Assembly (NCBI GenBank): GCA_963556145.1
Contig: OY744466.1
Coordinates: 2,418,001 to 2,482,000 of the forward strand
DNA from: Hygrocybe punicea
Lineage: Eukaryota > Basidiomycota > Agaricomycetes > Agaricales > Hygrophoraceae
Direction: 5' to 3'
DNA: 64,000 nucleotides
A program made the translations under genes and the position numbers. A model generated the notes under the pieces. That model was given only the letters and a program-made list of their open reading frames with translations, ran no database searches and was not told where the DNA came from. Within the stretch, counting starts at the first letter, position 1, and every line of letters starts with the position of its first letter. Positions 23,810-34,901 of this stretch are shown here, in pieces.

Positions 23810-23973
23810 TTCGTAGTCGCGAGTAAGAACTTAACCAATTGTTGACTTAACACGCACAACTTAACATTCAAGCTCAGCTGGGCATTACAAACAGCACCAA
23901 AGCACCACTTTCGGGCACGTGGACATATGGACATATGTCCACGGGACACTTTTCGGCGCGGTCAGACGTTCCC

Positions 23974-24072
23974 ACGCGGTTCCTGCTGAAAGTCCTTGTT
24001 AATCAGTCGAAAACCGCTGCATGTGCGTATTATATAATAACATTTCTAGTTGGTTATGTCTATATATGGTAT
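23974..24072 (+). repeat. Left terminal inverted repeat of the PIF/Harbinger element
   Basis: It matches the reverse complement of 37932-38081 over its length except for a 48-bp internal segment missing on the left and a few substitutions. The repeated part runs up to the start region of the MADF-like gene. Confidence 0.75.
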
Positions 24073-24772
24073 CTTTTTCTTTTGCTATGCCTCGCATGCC
24101 CAAACATCCTTCCTCCTCACGTATAACATGCCGTTCTGTGGCTAGTTCCCCACAAAGCCGTTCAAAGGGCACGACTGCCACCTGTAGTTTGATTTTTTCA
24201 CCCCTTCTTTCTTCGACAACTTCTTCCCAAGACATGACAGACCTTTCCAAAGTCAAAATTTATTGGGACGGTAGCAACTCATGGCGAACTGACAGGCTCA
24301 TCGCCTGGCTCGAAGAGAACCCGACTGATCGCATCAAGCTCTTTTCCGACTCCTCTCAAGATGCCAAGGCGGCCAATCGCAGGAAGATTGTTGGAAAGGA
24401 GTCAAAAATGCACATCTATGTCAAAATGGCGAATGCCATCTTTTCTGCCAACGATAACCCACACATCCATGATGGCTATGCACAGCATGTGGAGAAATTT
24501 GCCTGAGCAGTGGAAAACCGGTTACAAACGTATGTATTTTGCTTATCGTGTGCTATCTACTGACAGCGTTTCCTTGCAGACTCAAGAGTAAATACCACGA
24601 GATTTGTCAAAGTATGAGGAAGACTGGGGCCGAATTGTTGACAGTGGACCCTAGCGGGGCTGGTCCAGAAAACTTAGCCAGTATGGTTATATGTACTTTG
24701 GTTTCTTTTTCGCCTTACAGGATATCTAGAGCATATCAACAAAGATTTCCCATGGTACCAAAGGCTCCACGG

Positions 24773-25546
24773 TGTAAAGGCGAGGTCGGGGTGGCTGCGG
24801 AATAAAGATCCTAACCTGTGGTGTCAGCGTAGAAGTGACTGGGAATAGTCTAACAAGCTTCAGTAAGATGATAGGATATAAATGGTAAGAAGCCGCCGAG
24901 TAAACTACTGAAATCTATGGAGACCGGTTGAAGCCGATGAAGCCGACTTAGGTGTCGGGTGACAAGGGACATAGAGATAAAGGCGGTAGAACGATGGGGA
25001 GAGCGTCAAGGAATCCAACGAGTAATGTGTGCGATGGATTTTACTGAGAGACTAATTCTCAGAGAGAGGAAACGGGGGAACTGGTTTCTTATTCAGAGAC
25101 GGTGCTTGGGCACCGTTTTTATACTACAAATTTCTGTACCTAGATTTGGACGAGAGTCCTCGGCCGATGAGAGGAAACAAAGGAGAATAAAAATGGGGAA
25201 GTAGGAAGAGGGTTGCGAGGCGACCATGACAGGGAAAATGGGTGGAAGATATAAAAACCGTAAAATATGTAATATACTTTACTGTATCTCCATAAGGGAG
25301 ACGCTAGGCGCGAATAAGGCAAGTCCGATGTCGGGATCCCAGTCTGATGAGATCTATCTTTGATATTTGAAGTTCCGTGAGTTTAGGAGATGGACCGACC
25401 AGGTACGTGAGCGGCTGTGCTAGTCGGTATGCATCGGGTTGCGTCGGGTTGTGTCAGGTTCGAGTGTAGATTGCTAGAGACGTCGGGTTCGAGCGGATTC
25501 GCGAGATATTGATGTTATGGCCTCAGAGGGTCGAGGACCCTCTACA
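24773..25546 (-). repeat. 3' LTR (left copy) of the gypsy element
   Basis: The copy is 774 bp, TG...CA, with a short hairpin (cagagggtcgaggaccctct) at the end next to the internal region. It is paired with 34112-34901. Confidence 0.9.
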
Positions 25547-25716
25547 TCTCCTTGGGTCTTCTAATAGAGACCATCCGTGGTCGAGAATATGGGGTCTCCA
25601 AATGTGGGTCACGAGTGTGGCCAATCACGTGAGCGGCCAAACAACGGCAAAGTAAAAAAAATAAAAAAAATCTCGTTGTTGATCCGACCTTTCCTCTACA
25701 CCATCACACGCCCACC

Positions 25717-28008
25717 ATGTCCCAAATCTACGACAATTTCCACGCCTTCGTCGAAAGCATTGAACCCGATGTCCGGGTGGACTACGAAGAGGCCATTAAT
25801 GTGGTCACCGTGTTTCACAGCGACGATCTCGTTACAATGGTAGACAGCAACGAGGGGATGGCCCAGCAATGGGTAAGTGGCCACAAGAAAGCGCTGGTGA
25901 GTTTCCTGATTGATTACGTGTGTCCTAAGATAGCTCATGTCGTCCCACTAGTGTGCTTATCATGGAATCGTCGCGGAACTCTGAGCTGGTGGTACGAGGC
26001 CAGTAACACCACCGCTATGGGCCGACCGCCAATCGTATGCTAATGATGTCGAAGAGTGGCTGAAAGAAGCGGTGGACTGAGAGAGGCAGGAAAAGGAAGA
26101 AGCTAGACGGCGGGCGGATGAGGAAGCTAGGGATGACCACGGGTTTGGGTCAACCCGTGGTATTACCAAAACAGGTTGCGCGGGTACGGGTAGGGTGTTT
26201 GGTTTCATCACCCGTGACCATACCATGACCCGTACCCGTGGTTTGGTGGTGTGTCATGGGTTCATCACACAACCACCACAACCACCTCGACAGCTACGAC
26301 CAAGGGCGAGCAAGCGCACGGCGACCAGACGACCAACCAGAACAGTCAAAGGAAGGAGCAGGGAAGCGGCCAGGGGGTGGTGCTCCCACTTCCCAGCCTA
26401 GGTAAGTCTCAATTTCTGATCAAGTAATGAACTGTAGCTAACTACGCTATGACAACAACAACAACAGCATGGGGCAACAGCACGCAACGACAACGACGCG
26501 TGCCCCTCTCGTCCACCTCGCGGACAAGCAACAATGACGACGCACCCCCTCTCGTCCACCTCGTGGACACGCAACAACAACAACAACGCGTCCCCCGGCC
26601 TGGGCCTTTGTCCACCTCGCGGATACGCAACAACAATGTGTCCCCCTTCGTCCACCTCGCGGACACGCAACAGCGACGACGGCGACGCGTCCCCCTCTCG
26701 TCCCCCTCTTGTCCACCTCGCAGACACGCTACAATGTGTCTGATGGCACATGCCCCCCTTGTTCCCCATGTTGATCACCTCGCGGACAAGCACATCGCGT
26801 CAATTGATGCCGGCGCTGCATCTGCGAGGTTGCAGAGCAGAACGGGGGCTGTGGTGGACGGCGAGACGCGACGGTACACCACAGGTAAGGTGTACCGTCG
26901 TGACCCGTGGATGTTCGGGTGCGGTGCGGGTCAAAACCGCCCCGGGTAAGGTGTTCACGGGTACGGGTGCGGTGTCAGCTGAGCCGACCCGTTCAAGACC
27001 CGTGGTCATCCCTAGAGGAAGCGGCTACACGGGAAGAGGAGGCCAGATGGTTGGCAGAGGCAAAGGCATGAGCGGAGGCAGAGAAAAGGCAAAAGGCGGC
27101 AGAGGAAAGGCGGGAGCGGCTTAGAATAGAACAGCACGGGCAGCACTGGACTCAAGAAGCAGACCGGGTTGAAAGGGATGGAGCCGTGTATCAGTGGCAG
27201 CTCAGTGAGGAATGGCGAGCTGAAGCAAACGCATCGGTCGCGGGTGAACCAGGGACTGAGTCGATTCCGGAAGGCGAAGTTGCAGTTGAGCCAGATGAAG
27301 GCCCCATCGACCTGGCACCAGAGACACTGGCTGATGTAGAAGACGTAGATATGCCGGGCGTAGAGATCGGAGATTTGGCTGGTACGACAGTGAGTTCCTG
27401 TGTCGGTTCATTTGTTCTTTAGTCACTGATCCTGGTAACAGTTCACCAGGCTGTTTCCCCTACAAGCCTGCACCAACTGCGTCAAGGCTCAAGAGGCGTG
27501 TCGAGGTGTCACGGGCTACGTGTGCGAATGATGCCGGAGGCTGAAGAAAAGATGTACTAACGCTACACACCGGATGGGCGGGGGTCAGCACAAGGTGGAT
27601 ACCGGAAAGGGCAAAGAGGTCGCGGTCGGCACGAGGAAGCCGTTGTCGTTCACAACAAAGCTGATCTGCAGTAGGCCTGCCTGGGCCTCAACGAGCAAAC
27701 CGTGGGTCGAGGATGTGGAATCGGTCGAGGATGATGACGAAGACAAGGAAGAGTCGGAGGAAGAGTGGCCGACGAAAAGGCTTAGGGCGGCCTCAGCAGC
27801 AAACCCGTTTGTCTTGACGATGGAGAATTACGAGCAGGTGTCGGCGCGGCTGGCAGTCCTTACGGAGGAGCTGGGAGCCCTGGGCACCAACGTCAACCGT
27901 CACCTCATCCACTTTGGTCAAGAGTTCCAGCGGCTCCGTGTCGATCTCGAACGGTCGACCTCAAGGTTGGCGATGTTGAGGCGGGACTACGAGACCGGCC
28001 GCCAGTAA
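25717..28008 (+). pseudogene. Antisense gene carried by the gypsy element: zinc-cluster-like and coiled-coil protein
   Basis: The gene lies between the end of pol and the 3' LTR, on the strand opposite to pol. The first exon from ATG 25717 reads MSQIYDNFHAFVESIEPDV. A GT-AG intron (about 25897-25951) precedes a damaged exon. The frame is then broken by the inserted element 26130-27012. Downstream is an Ala/Glu/Arg-rich helix and an acidic stretch (27186-27420). Next comes a Cys-rich segment around 27462-27555 with CxxC spacing (CTNCVKAQEACRG, then C-x2-C broken by a TGA, then CRRLKKRC), resembling a fungal Zn2Cys6-type cluster. The last part (27574-28008) is acidic (EDDDEDKEESEEE) and then coiled coil. 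Similar proteins are common near agaricomycete retroelements. The function is unknown, and this copy has several stops. Confidence 0.5.
26130..27012. mobile_element. 883-bp TA-flanked MITE-like element with internal minisatellite
   Basis: Terminal inverted repeats gggatgaccacgggt / acccgtggtcatccc are flanked by TA on both sides (26128-26129 and 27013-27014), as expected for a Tc1/mariner-type target. The subterminal parts are rich in GGGTACGGGT words. Inside, about 26500-26735, a unit containing tcgtccacctcgcggacacg is repeated five to six times. It interrupts the antisense gene. Confidence 0.7.
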
Positions 28009-28210
28009 ATAGAAAAAAAAATAACAAGCCCGTGTATATAAAAAAATATATTGTGTACATAAAAGACGTGTCAGCTTGTTCACCCAGCTAAGGAAAGCCG
28101 ATCGGCTCCCGAAGACATAGGACTATTCGCATCATTCATCATATCATTAGAAAACTAAGAGGAACTAAATAAAATAGGGGTATAACGTGGACAGAATATA
28201 AAAGAAATGC

Positions 28211-31200
28211 TTAATTGTCGTCAGGTGAGGAGTCTATGGAGGGTGGGTACGTTGGATCATCAAGATTGTTTGAATTGGTATCGTCGGCATCAGGATATTG
28301 TAAGAAATCGTCCAACGGTATTGATATTTTGGAGCGGGCGTGGTAGGGTACGACTTGGAAAGCGGCAAATCGAGATCTAGAAACTGCACCGTCGAGTTTG
28401 GCTAGTATGTAGGATCCACCTTCTGTTTTCCTAACGACAACCATGGGTCCAAAGTACCGCGGTTTTGCTTTACAATCGAGAGACATTTCGATACATGAAT
28501 TTCGGACGAGAATGAGGTTACTGGGTTTGAAGTCGAAGACTTTGATCGTGTTGGTGTATTTCTGCTCAAATTGCCGGGCGGACGCGAGCCGAGATTTGGT
28601 AAGCTTTTCTTTGACCTGATCGAGGTCAGCTTCTCGTTTACAAAGTTGTCGGGTGCAGATGACTATGAGGTCGGTCGTAGACATCGTATCTTGCATCGGA
28701 ACCATGTACGTAGCTTCGGCAAAATTGAATGGAAAAAGCGGTTCTACTCCGTGTGCGATGTAGTAGGACGAGTATCTGAGGCTTTTGTGTGTCGTGACCC
28801 GTTCGGCCCAAAATACGAAATGGGTAACGGTGTGCCATTTCTTTTCATCTCCGTCACAACTTTTCATAATGGCCTCCTGGACATCTAGGTGGTGACGCTC
28901 AACAGGTCCGTTCGCTTGTGAGTTATAGGGCGAAATGCGGATGTGCTGGATACCGTAGCGGGAGGCGAGATAGTTGAGCGCTTCTATGAATGGCTTGCCA
29001 TTGTCGGTAACAATTTCTTTGAGAGTGCCCCAACGGCATAAGATGTCTTCAAATAGGAATGTGCCGATGGTCGAGCCGGTCTTGCGGCATAGCATTTGGA
29101 ACTTGGGATAGGTGGAGAGGGAGCAACGGGCTTGGACAATGTACCGGTAGCCGCCGGATCGTGGCATAAACATTGTGTCGATGTATGCTTTGCGGAATAG
29201 TGAGGCCGGTGTAGCGACGGTTGGCGGAATGTGGTGATAACGCATTTGTCGTACTTGGCACTGATGACAAGACTGGACGTACCACTTAACATTGTGGTTG
29301 AGGTGCGGCCACCAGAAACGATTGAGCAGCCGAGCGCGGACGGAGAATATACCTTTGTGGCCGAGAGAGTTGTGAGCGTCTTTGAGTAACTGAAGCTGGC
29401 AGTCGGGCGGTATGACGAGTTTGTGTTTTCCATGACGGTCTTTGCGCCAAAGCTTGTTATCGGTGACAAAGAACTCAAGGGAGTATCTCAGGAACAGACG
29501 GTATTCGTCATCTGTGAGGTTTGCGGGTCGGGTAAGATCTCGTAACCAAGTCTCGACGAGAGCAAGACGAGCGTCGGCCATGCAGGCTTTATCGGATTGT
29601 GGTATGTCAGAAACGGCTTCCTGATTTGTGTAGATGAGGACGGCGGGTAACTCGTGGAGTTGGTCGGCTGTGGCACGGCATTGGCCGCATACGGCAATCG
29701 GCTTCGACGGCATGGGGACGGGTCTGTAGTTAACGACTTCCATAAAGAAACCATAAGAGTGGTCGAGCCAATCGTCGGAGTCATCAATCTCCTCGGGGTC
29801 TTCTGCAGCGCGGGGGTGTCTGGAGAGTCCGTCAGGTGCACCGTGTGCGGAAGCGGGTACGTGAACAAGTCTAAAATCAAATAAGAGCACTCCGGCTATC
29901 CATCGGTTGATCGTTGCATTGGGCTGGATGTCAGGGTTGTTGAGCATGCCCTTTATGTACTTCACGTCGACTTCGATGGTGAGGTTGCGGATGCCAATGA
30001 TGAAGATCCAGTAGGTGCGGAGGGCCCTGAAGAGGCCATAGAGTTCAAGTTTGGACTGGGAGTATCGGGCTTCGTGCTCGTTCCATGATATTGAACCAAA
30101 ACGATTCGGGTAACATTTTCCGTCGGCGCGGATTTGCATAAGAACGAAGCCGACTCCAAGAACGGATGAATCGACGGTGAGAATGACCTCCCATTCACGC
30201 GTGTAGTCGATAGCGCGCAGCGCTGGCGATGTAATGATGGCGTTGTTGAGGTAGTCGACGGCGGTCTCTTCTTCTTCACCAAATTCGAAGGGTATACCTT
30301 TGTGGGTAAGACGGACGAGGGGTCGGGAGTGGAGCGAGAAGTCCTTGATAAAAATACGCAAGACGCCGCAGATACCGAGAAAGGCGCGAACTTCGGTGAG
30401 GTTGGTCGGCAGTGGCCAATCGCGAATCTTCTGTACTTTGTAGTCGTCGGCTACTCTTCCTTCATATGTGCATCGGTGGCCAACAACGATGACTGAGGGT
30501 CGACACAACTCGAGTTTCTTGCCGTTGAAGGTACCGCCGACATAGCGGAAACGCTGGATGACGTGGTTGACACCTTGGAAGTGCTCCCAAATGAAACGTC
30601 GGATTGCTGGGTTCTTGAGTATGGTCTCGTAGGTACCGTCGGGTTGCTCGTAGCGAGTTGGAGGCCATTTGACGGGAATATCATCCATATACGGAACGGC
30701 AAGATGAGGGATTTCGTCACGGAGGATGTACGTGGAGTCACCGTGTAGGATCTGCGGGGAATTTGTGTATCCCATAGCGATCCGCGTAAGTCAAAGCGTT
30801 CCGAGTGGAGACTGAAACGTCATATAGTCCCGAGACAAGGGGTGGACGAGGCGTTGGTCGAAAGAGACAAAGAGGTCAAAGGAAGCGTAGCAAGAATGGC
30901 CGCCAAAGGCCTCGGCCAAGTGCTCGGTCATGGGCAGTACGGCGGGATCGCGGATAGTGATGGCGTTAAGCGGCTGTAGATTGTGGACGATTCGAAGGGA
31001 CTTCCCATCCTTTTTCAAAATGCAGAACCAGCGGGAGCGGTATGACGAATTCGAGGGTTCATAGGTATCAGCGTTAATTTTGTCTTTGATGATGCCGATG
31101 ACTTCATTAAGGATACCGGGTGGGAATGTGGATCGGGGGGAAGTAGTCTGTGTTGAATTGCCCTTTCTCGGATTCGTTCCAGGCGAAAGTGGCTTCTTGC

Positions 31201-31715
31201 GTTTTGATGATATGGTGGCCGAGTTTCTCTTCCTCAGGCCAAAGGAATCCATCCGGGCTCATCGGCATCGCGTCGTGTCGTTCCTGGGTGTAGCGGGTGC
31301 CGGGTGTAAAGTCAGGCGGGTGTGTTGGGAGCGTGGGTAAGTCGGCTAGTGGGTTGCCAGTGATCTCGCGTATGATTCGGTATTCGTCAGGGAGAGTGGT
31401 AGAAATTGGGCGGATACGATTGGCTACCTTCTTATACTTTTTCTTGGTGACGACTCCTTTTAGGTCCCTGGTAGGGGGGGTGGTATATGAGATATAAGTA
31501 GCGTGTTCAGTAGGGGCTTTGTTACAAATATTCGAAGAAGAAATAGGTGATGCGGGAGCGGAGACAGAACAAGACGAAGGAAGGGTATCGGTAGTACGTA
31601 TCTGATTTTGTACATTGGTCAACAATGAAAGGTACTGGGCGGCAGTCTGAGGCTGAGACGAAGAGAAATCTAAATCGATAGAAAAACATAAGTCCTCTTC
31701 TAGGGGAAATGGCAA
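28211..31715 (-). pseudogene. Gypsy pol (RT, RNase H, integrase), frameshifted
   Basis: From 31715 the N-terminal pol region leads to the RT (SYRSRWFCILKKDGKSLRIV, LQPLNAITIRDPAVLP). The RT active site YMDD is at about 30691-30680. RNase H follows (LTVDSSVLGVGFVLMQ), then the integrase zinc motif (HNSLGHKG... CHQCQ) and catalytic core (EIVTDNGKPFIEAL, GPVERHHLDVQE). Compared with the second copy at 61.4 kb, this copy lost 44 nt at a 7-bp direct repeat (ggtggga, 31119-31125), which explains the frame break near 31120. A TGA near 30788 is a second lesion. The last ORF (30775-28211) is intact through integrase. Confidence 0.85.
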
Positions 31716-31816
31716 AAGGGAAGCATAGTTCGTGGTATAGGTGTGGTCGCTTTTGAGTGGCGGCTTCTCATCTCCCGGTGCGTCCTTCCCGAGAGGTATC
31801 TCCGGGTCCTCGACTT

Positions 31817-34006
31817 TTAAAAATCCGGCTTTCCGGTGTCAGACCGCTCTCGTCGGTTCTTCTGGTTGTGCTCGATGGTGGGCAAGGTGACAACGGCGCT
31901 GGTGTTTGGATCTGTGGTCATGACTTGTTGCTCTCCGTTTTTATAATCCTTCATAAGGGCCTCGGAAAGCGTGAAGAAGGGGCAGCCAATGAGGATCTCG
32001 TAGGGGGCATCATCGACGACTTGGACTTGGAGGAAAAGATCAACGTCGCCAAAAGTGAATTTTAGGTTGGCGATCCGGCCGAGGGTGTCGTTGTCACTTT
32101 TATTTGCCAACTGCATCCGCATCTTCATATTTTGGAGGCTGTAACCGAGTTTTTCCCAGATGTTGCGTCGCATGCCGATGATCATAGAGCCGTTGTCGAG
32201 GACGCACTCGAATACGAACTTGCCATTGATGAGCGGGTAGACTGCACGAAGAGGGACTGAGTCTCGGCCGACGACGAGTGGGACATTTTCCTGACAATGT
32301 TGGCAGGCACGGGTAGGGATTTCGGGTGCGTGAAAATGGAAGACCTCGACATTGTTACTCTCGGCGGTGACCTTTTTCAAAGTAGTGAGGTCCTTCATGT
32401 GACGGCGGGTGTCGGACGACATGGCTAAAAGTTCTCGTTGCGAAATGCAGACTTGAGAATCGAGCGCCCGGTTGATGACGGATTTGGCGATACCGGGATC
32501 TTCGATGGGGGCCTGGTAGCGGTATTGGGGGTGCGACGCGGGAAGGTTCTGGGGAGTGTGCGGCACGAAGGCGGTCGGCTCGGTCGGCCGTGTGTTCGAA
32601 GGGGGGACTATGGTGATCAGCTGCTCGTTGATAGGTCTGGCCGTTTTCTCGGTGGGTGTCGTGGCGGGGATGGATGTGGAAGTGGCGGGCGGATTGGGAT
32701 ACGTCTCTCTAGACTTGCCTTTTGCTATAGAGGGGATTTCTATGCCGTCGAATCTAACCCGTTTACGAAGCCACTGCACTTCGGCTTCCAGAACCTTAAT
32801 CTGTTCATTGTCGTTGTCGATGTCGGATGTCGTGGACTGAAAGATGTCGGCGTACTCGGTGGTGACCTCTGGTTCGTAGGTGGGTACTTCGACGGCGGAG
32901 ACGAAGTTAGCTTTGACATGAGGCGGCGGGTCGCGTTGGAATGGTTCTGTGGGGTTGCCGGCAGGGGGAGTGCGGTTGCCAGGGTTCTGTGCATGCCACA
33001 CATCGAAGCGATCCTTCATACTTTTGCCGACGATAGCCTTTGGAAGATACATTCCGTTAGGCAACATGATGCGGCCGTGCTCGTTCTTGCAGCATATTCC
33101 ATCTCGAGTGTACTGCTCGCAGATGGGACAATCGCATATACGATGGATCAGGTCGTCGCAAAAGAGGCAGTTGAAATTGGTGAAACCCTGTCCCGCGGTG
33201 GTTGGCTCAGTCCTATTTGCGCAAGGCTTTGGGGGGTTGTTACATTCGGTGAGGGTTTGCGTGAGGACGGCGAGTTGTTGCGAAACGAGACGAAATAGGT
33301 CGGATATGTTAGGTTCGACCGGTTCCGCTTTAGGAATGACCGGGTCATAGCGAGCAGGTGGCGGGTAGTGGGTGGCGGATTCTATTGGAGTCGAGTACCG
33401 GATGGCGGCAGGCGACATTGACGATAGACGAGAGATGGTGGACGGTTCGGCCACGGTTCCAGCCAGCAGGAAGTGGGCGCAGTTGTGGAAGTCCTGGAAG
33501 TTGTAAGGGTTGCTGTGGAAATGGTTCGGCTTTTGGTACTGCAGACGGGTTTTGATGTCCTTTTTAAGCTCGGCATGGAAGCTGTTCTCGTACGTGATGT
33601 TGCGTTCTCGAGGAGAGATTCGACCCTTGTCTAAGAGGAATCCTGAGATTCGAATGAACTCGCGGTAGTATTCGCCAAGTTCGGTGCGAGTATGGATGCT
33701 GTAACTGGTTTGGGTGTGGGTGAGACGGTCGAGATCTGCCATCATGTACCGATGATCATCTTCCGTGCCTGGGTATAGCACGAGAACGCTCCTTTTGAAA
33801 GTCGCGTAATTGGTGCCGGTCGCACTAGGCAAACTCGCCCAAAGCTCATAATCGCTAAGGGACGCGTAGCGCAAGCTATGCTTAATGCGGCCTGTGTCGT
33901 CGAGGCTGGCATCGGCAGCAAGTAGCTCGACTTCTTCAAAGAAGCGGCTTAAGTTGAGCGGGTTCCCGTCGAAGGTCGGGGCTGTAGAATGACTGTGAGT
34001 TGGCAT
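31817..34006 (-). CDS. Gypsy Gag with zinc knuckle and retropepsin-like domain
   Basis: The ORF is 729 residues starting at ATG 34006 (MPTHSHSTAPTFDGNPLNLS). The capsid-like N-terminal half is followed by a CxxC-H-C knuckle (FNCLFCDDLIHRICDCPICE) and the conserved basidiomycete Gag segment LPNGMYLPKA. The C-terminal part is a retropepsin-like fold with FECVLDNGSMIIGMRRNIW, where DNGS takes the place of the usual D-S/T-G, and QVQVVDDAPYEILIGCPFF. The reading frame is open throughout. It may be translated, but pol of the same element is broken. Confidence 0.82.
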   Translation of the reverse strand: MPTHSHSTAPTFDGNPLNLSRFFEEVELLAADASLDDTGRIKHSLRYASLSDYELWASLPSATGTNYATFKRSVLVLYPGTEDDHRYMMADLDRLTHTQTSYSIHTRTELGEYYREFIRISGFLLDKGRISPRERNITYENSFHAELKKDIKTRLQYQKPNHFHSNPYNFQDFHNCAHFLLAGTVAEPSTISRLSSMSPAAIRYSTPIESATHYPPPARYDPVIPKAEPVEPNISDLFRLVSQQLAVLTQTLTECNNPPKPCANRTEPTTAGQGFTNFNCLFCDDLIHRICDCPICEQYTRDGICCKNEHGRIMLPNGMYLPKAIVGKSMKDRFDVWHAQNPGNRTPPAGNPTEPFQRDPPPHVKANFVSAVEVPTYEPEVTTEYADIFQSTTSDIDNDNEQIKVLEAEVQWLRKRVRFDGIEIPSIAKGKSRETYPNPPATSTSIPATTPTEKTARPINEQLITIVPPSNTRPTEPTAFVPHTPQNLPASHPQYRYQAPIEDPGIAKSVINRALDSQVCISQRELLAMSSDTRRHMKDLTTLKKVTAESNNVEVFHFHAPEIPTRACQHCQENVPLVVGRDSVPLRAVYPLINGKFVFECVLDNGSMIIGMRRNIWEKLGYSLQNMKMRMQLANKSDNDTLGRIANLKFTFGDVDLFLQVQVVDDAPYEILIGCPFFTLSEALMKDYKNGEQQVMTTDPNTSAVVTLPTIEHNQKNRRERSDTGKPDF

Positions 34007-34111
34007 TTGTCGTGGAGTAACAGGAAGATCTTGAAGATGATGGTCAGAGGGAGGGATATGGGAAGAGGAAGCTATGGTGGTGCTAGACTATTTCTCACGG
34101 TGGGCTCCAGA

Positions 34112-34901
34112 TGTAAAGGCGAGGTCGGGGTGGCTGCGGAATAAAGATCCTAACCTGTGGTGTCAGCGTAGAAGTGACTAGGAATAGTCTAACAAGCTTC
34201 AGTAAGATGATAGGATATAAATGGTAAGAAGCCGCCAAGTAAACTACTGAAATCTATTGAGACCGGTCGAAGATGATGAAGCTGATGATGTCGGGTACGG
34301 CGGGTTGGGTGTCGGGTGACGAGGGACATAGAGATAAAGGCGGTAGAACGACGGGGAGAGCGTCAAGGAATCCGACGAGTAATGTGTGCGATGGATTTTA
34401 CTGAGAGACTAATTCTCAGAGAGAGGAAACGGGGGAACTGGTTTCTTATTCAGAGATGGCGCTTGGGCACCATTTTTATACTACAAATTTCTGTACCTAG
34501 ATTTGGACGAGAGTCCTCGGCCGATGAGAGGAAACAAAGGAGAATAAAAATGGGGAAGTAGGAAGAGGGTTGCGAGGCGACCATGACAGGGAAAATGGGT
34601 GGAAGATATAAAAACCGTAAAATATGTAATATACTTTACTGTATCTCCATAAGGGAGACGCTAGGCGCGAATAAGGCAAGTCCGATGTCGGGATCCCAGT
34701 CTGATGAGATCTATCTTTGATATTTGAAGTTCCGTGAGTTTAGGAGATGGACCGACCAGGTACGTGAGCGGCTGTGCTAGTCGGTATGCATCGGGTTGCG
34801 TCGGGTTGTGTCAGGTTCGAGCGTAGATTGCTAGAGACGTTGGGTTCGAGCGGATTCGCGAGATATTGATGTTATGGCCTCAGAGGGTAGGACCCTCTAC
34901 A
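34112..34901 (-). repeat. 5' LTR (right copy) of the gypsy element
   Basis: The copy is 790 bp and pairs with 24773-25546. The main difference is an indel region near 34270-34312. Its TG...CA ends and the adjacent primer-binding-site-like sequence at 34110 downward support the call. Confidence 0.9.

Larger units (their letters stand above)
24773..34901 (-). mobile_element. Gypsy-type LTR retrotransposon, nearly full length
   Basis: Two LTRs (24773-25546 and 34112-34901, about a dozen substitutions and one indel of tens of bases between them, mostly transitions) begin TG and end CA. Coding is on the minus strand, so the right LTR is the 5' LTR. Two bases inside it lies a likely primer-binding site starting TGGAGCCCACCGTGAG (minus strand). 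Next to the left LTR lies a purine stretch AAGACCCAAGGAGA as the likely polypurine tract. Flanking ACGG and ACAG are a 4-bp target duplication with one CpG-to-CpA change. The order gag, protease, RT, RNase H, integrase identifies Ty3/gypsy. It is inactive: pol has a 44-nt deletion and a TGA. Confidence 0.88.

Noticed and set aside
25140..25322. Small ORFs inside both LTRs (25140-25322 and 34497-34679)
   Set aside because: They are identical because the LTRs are duplicates; no support as a protein.
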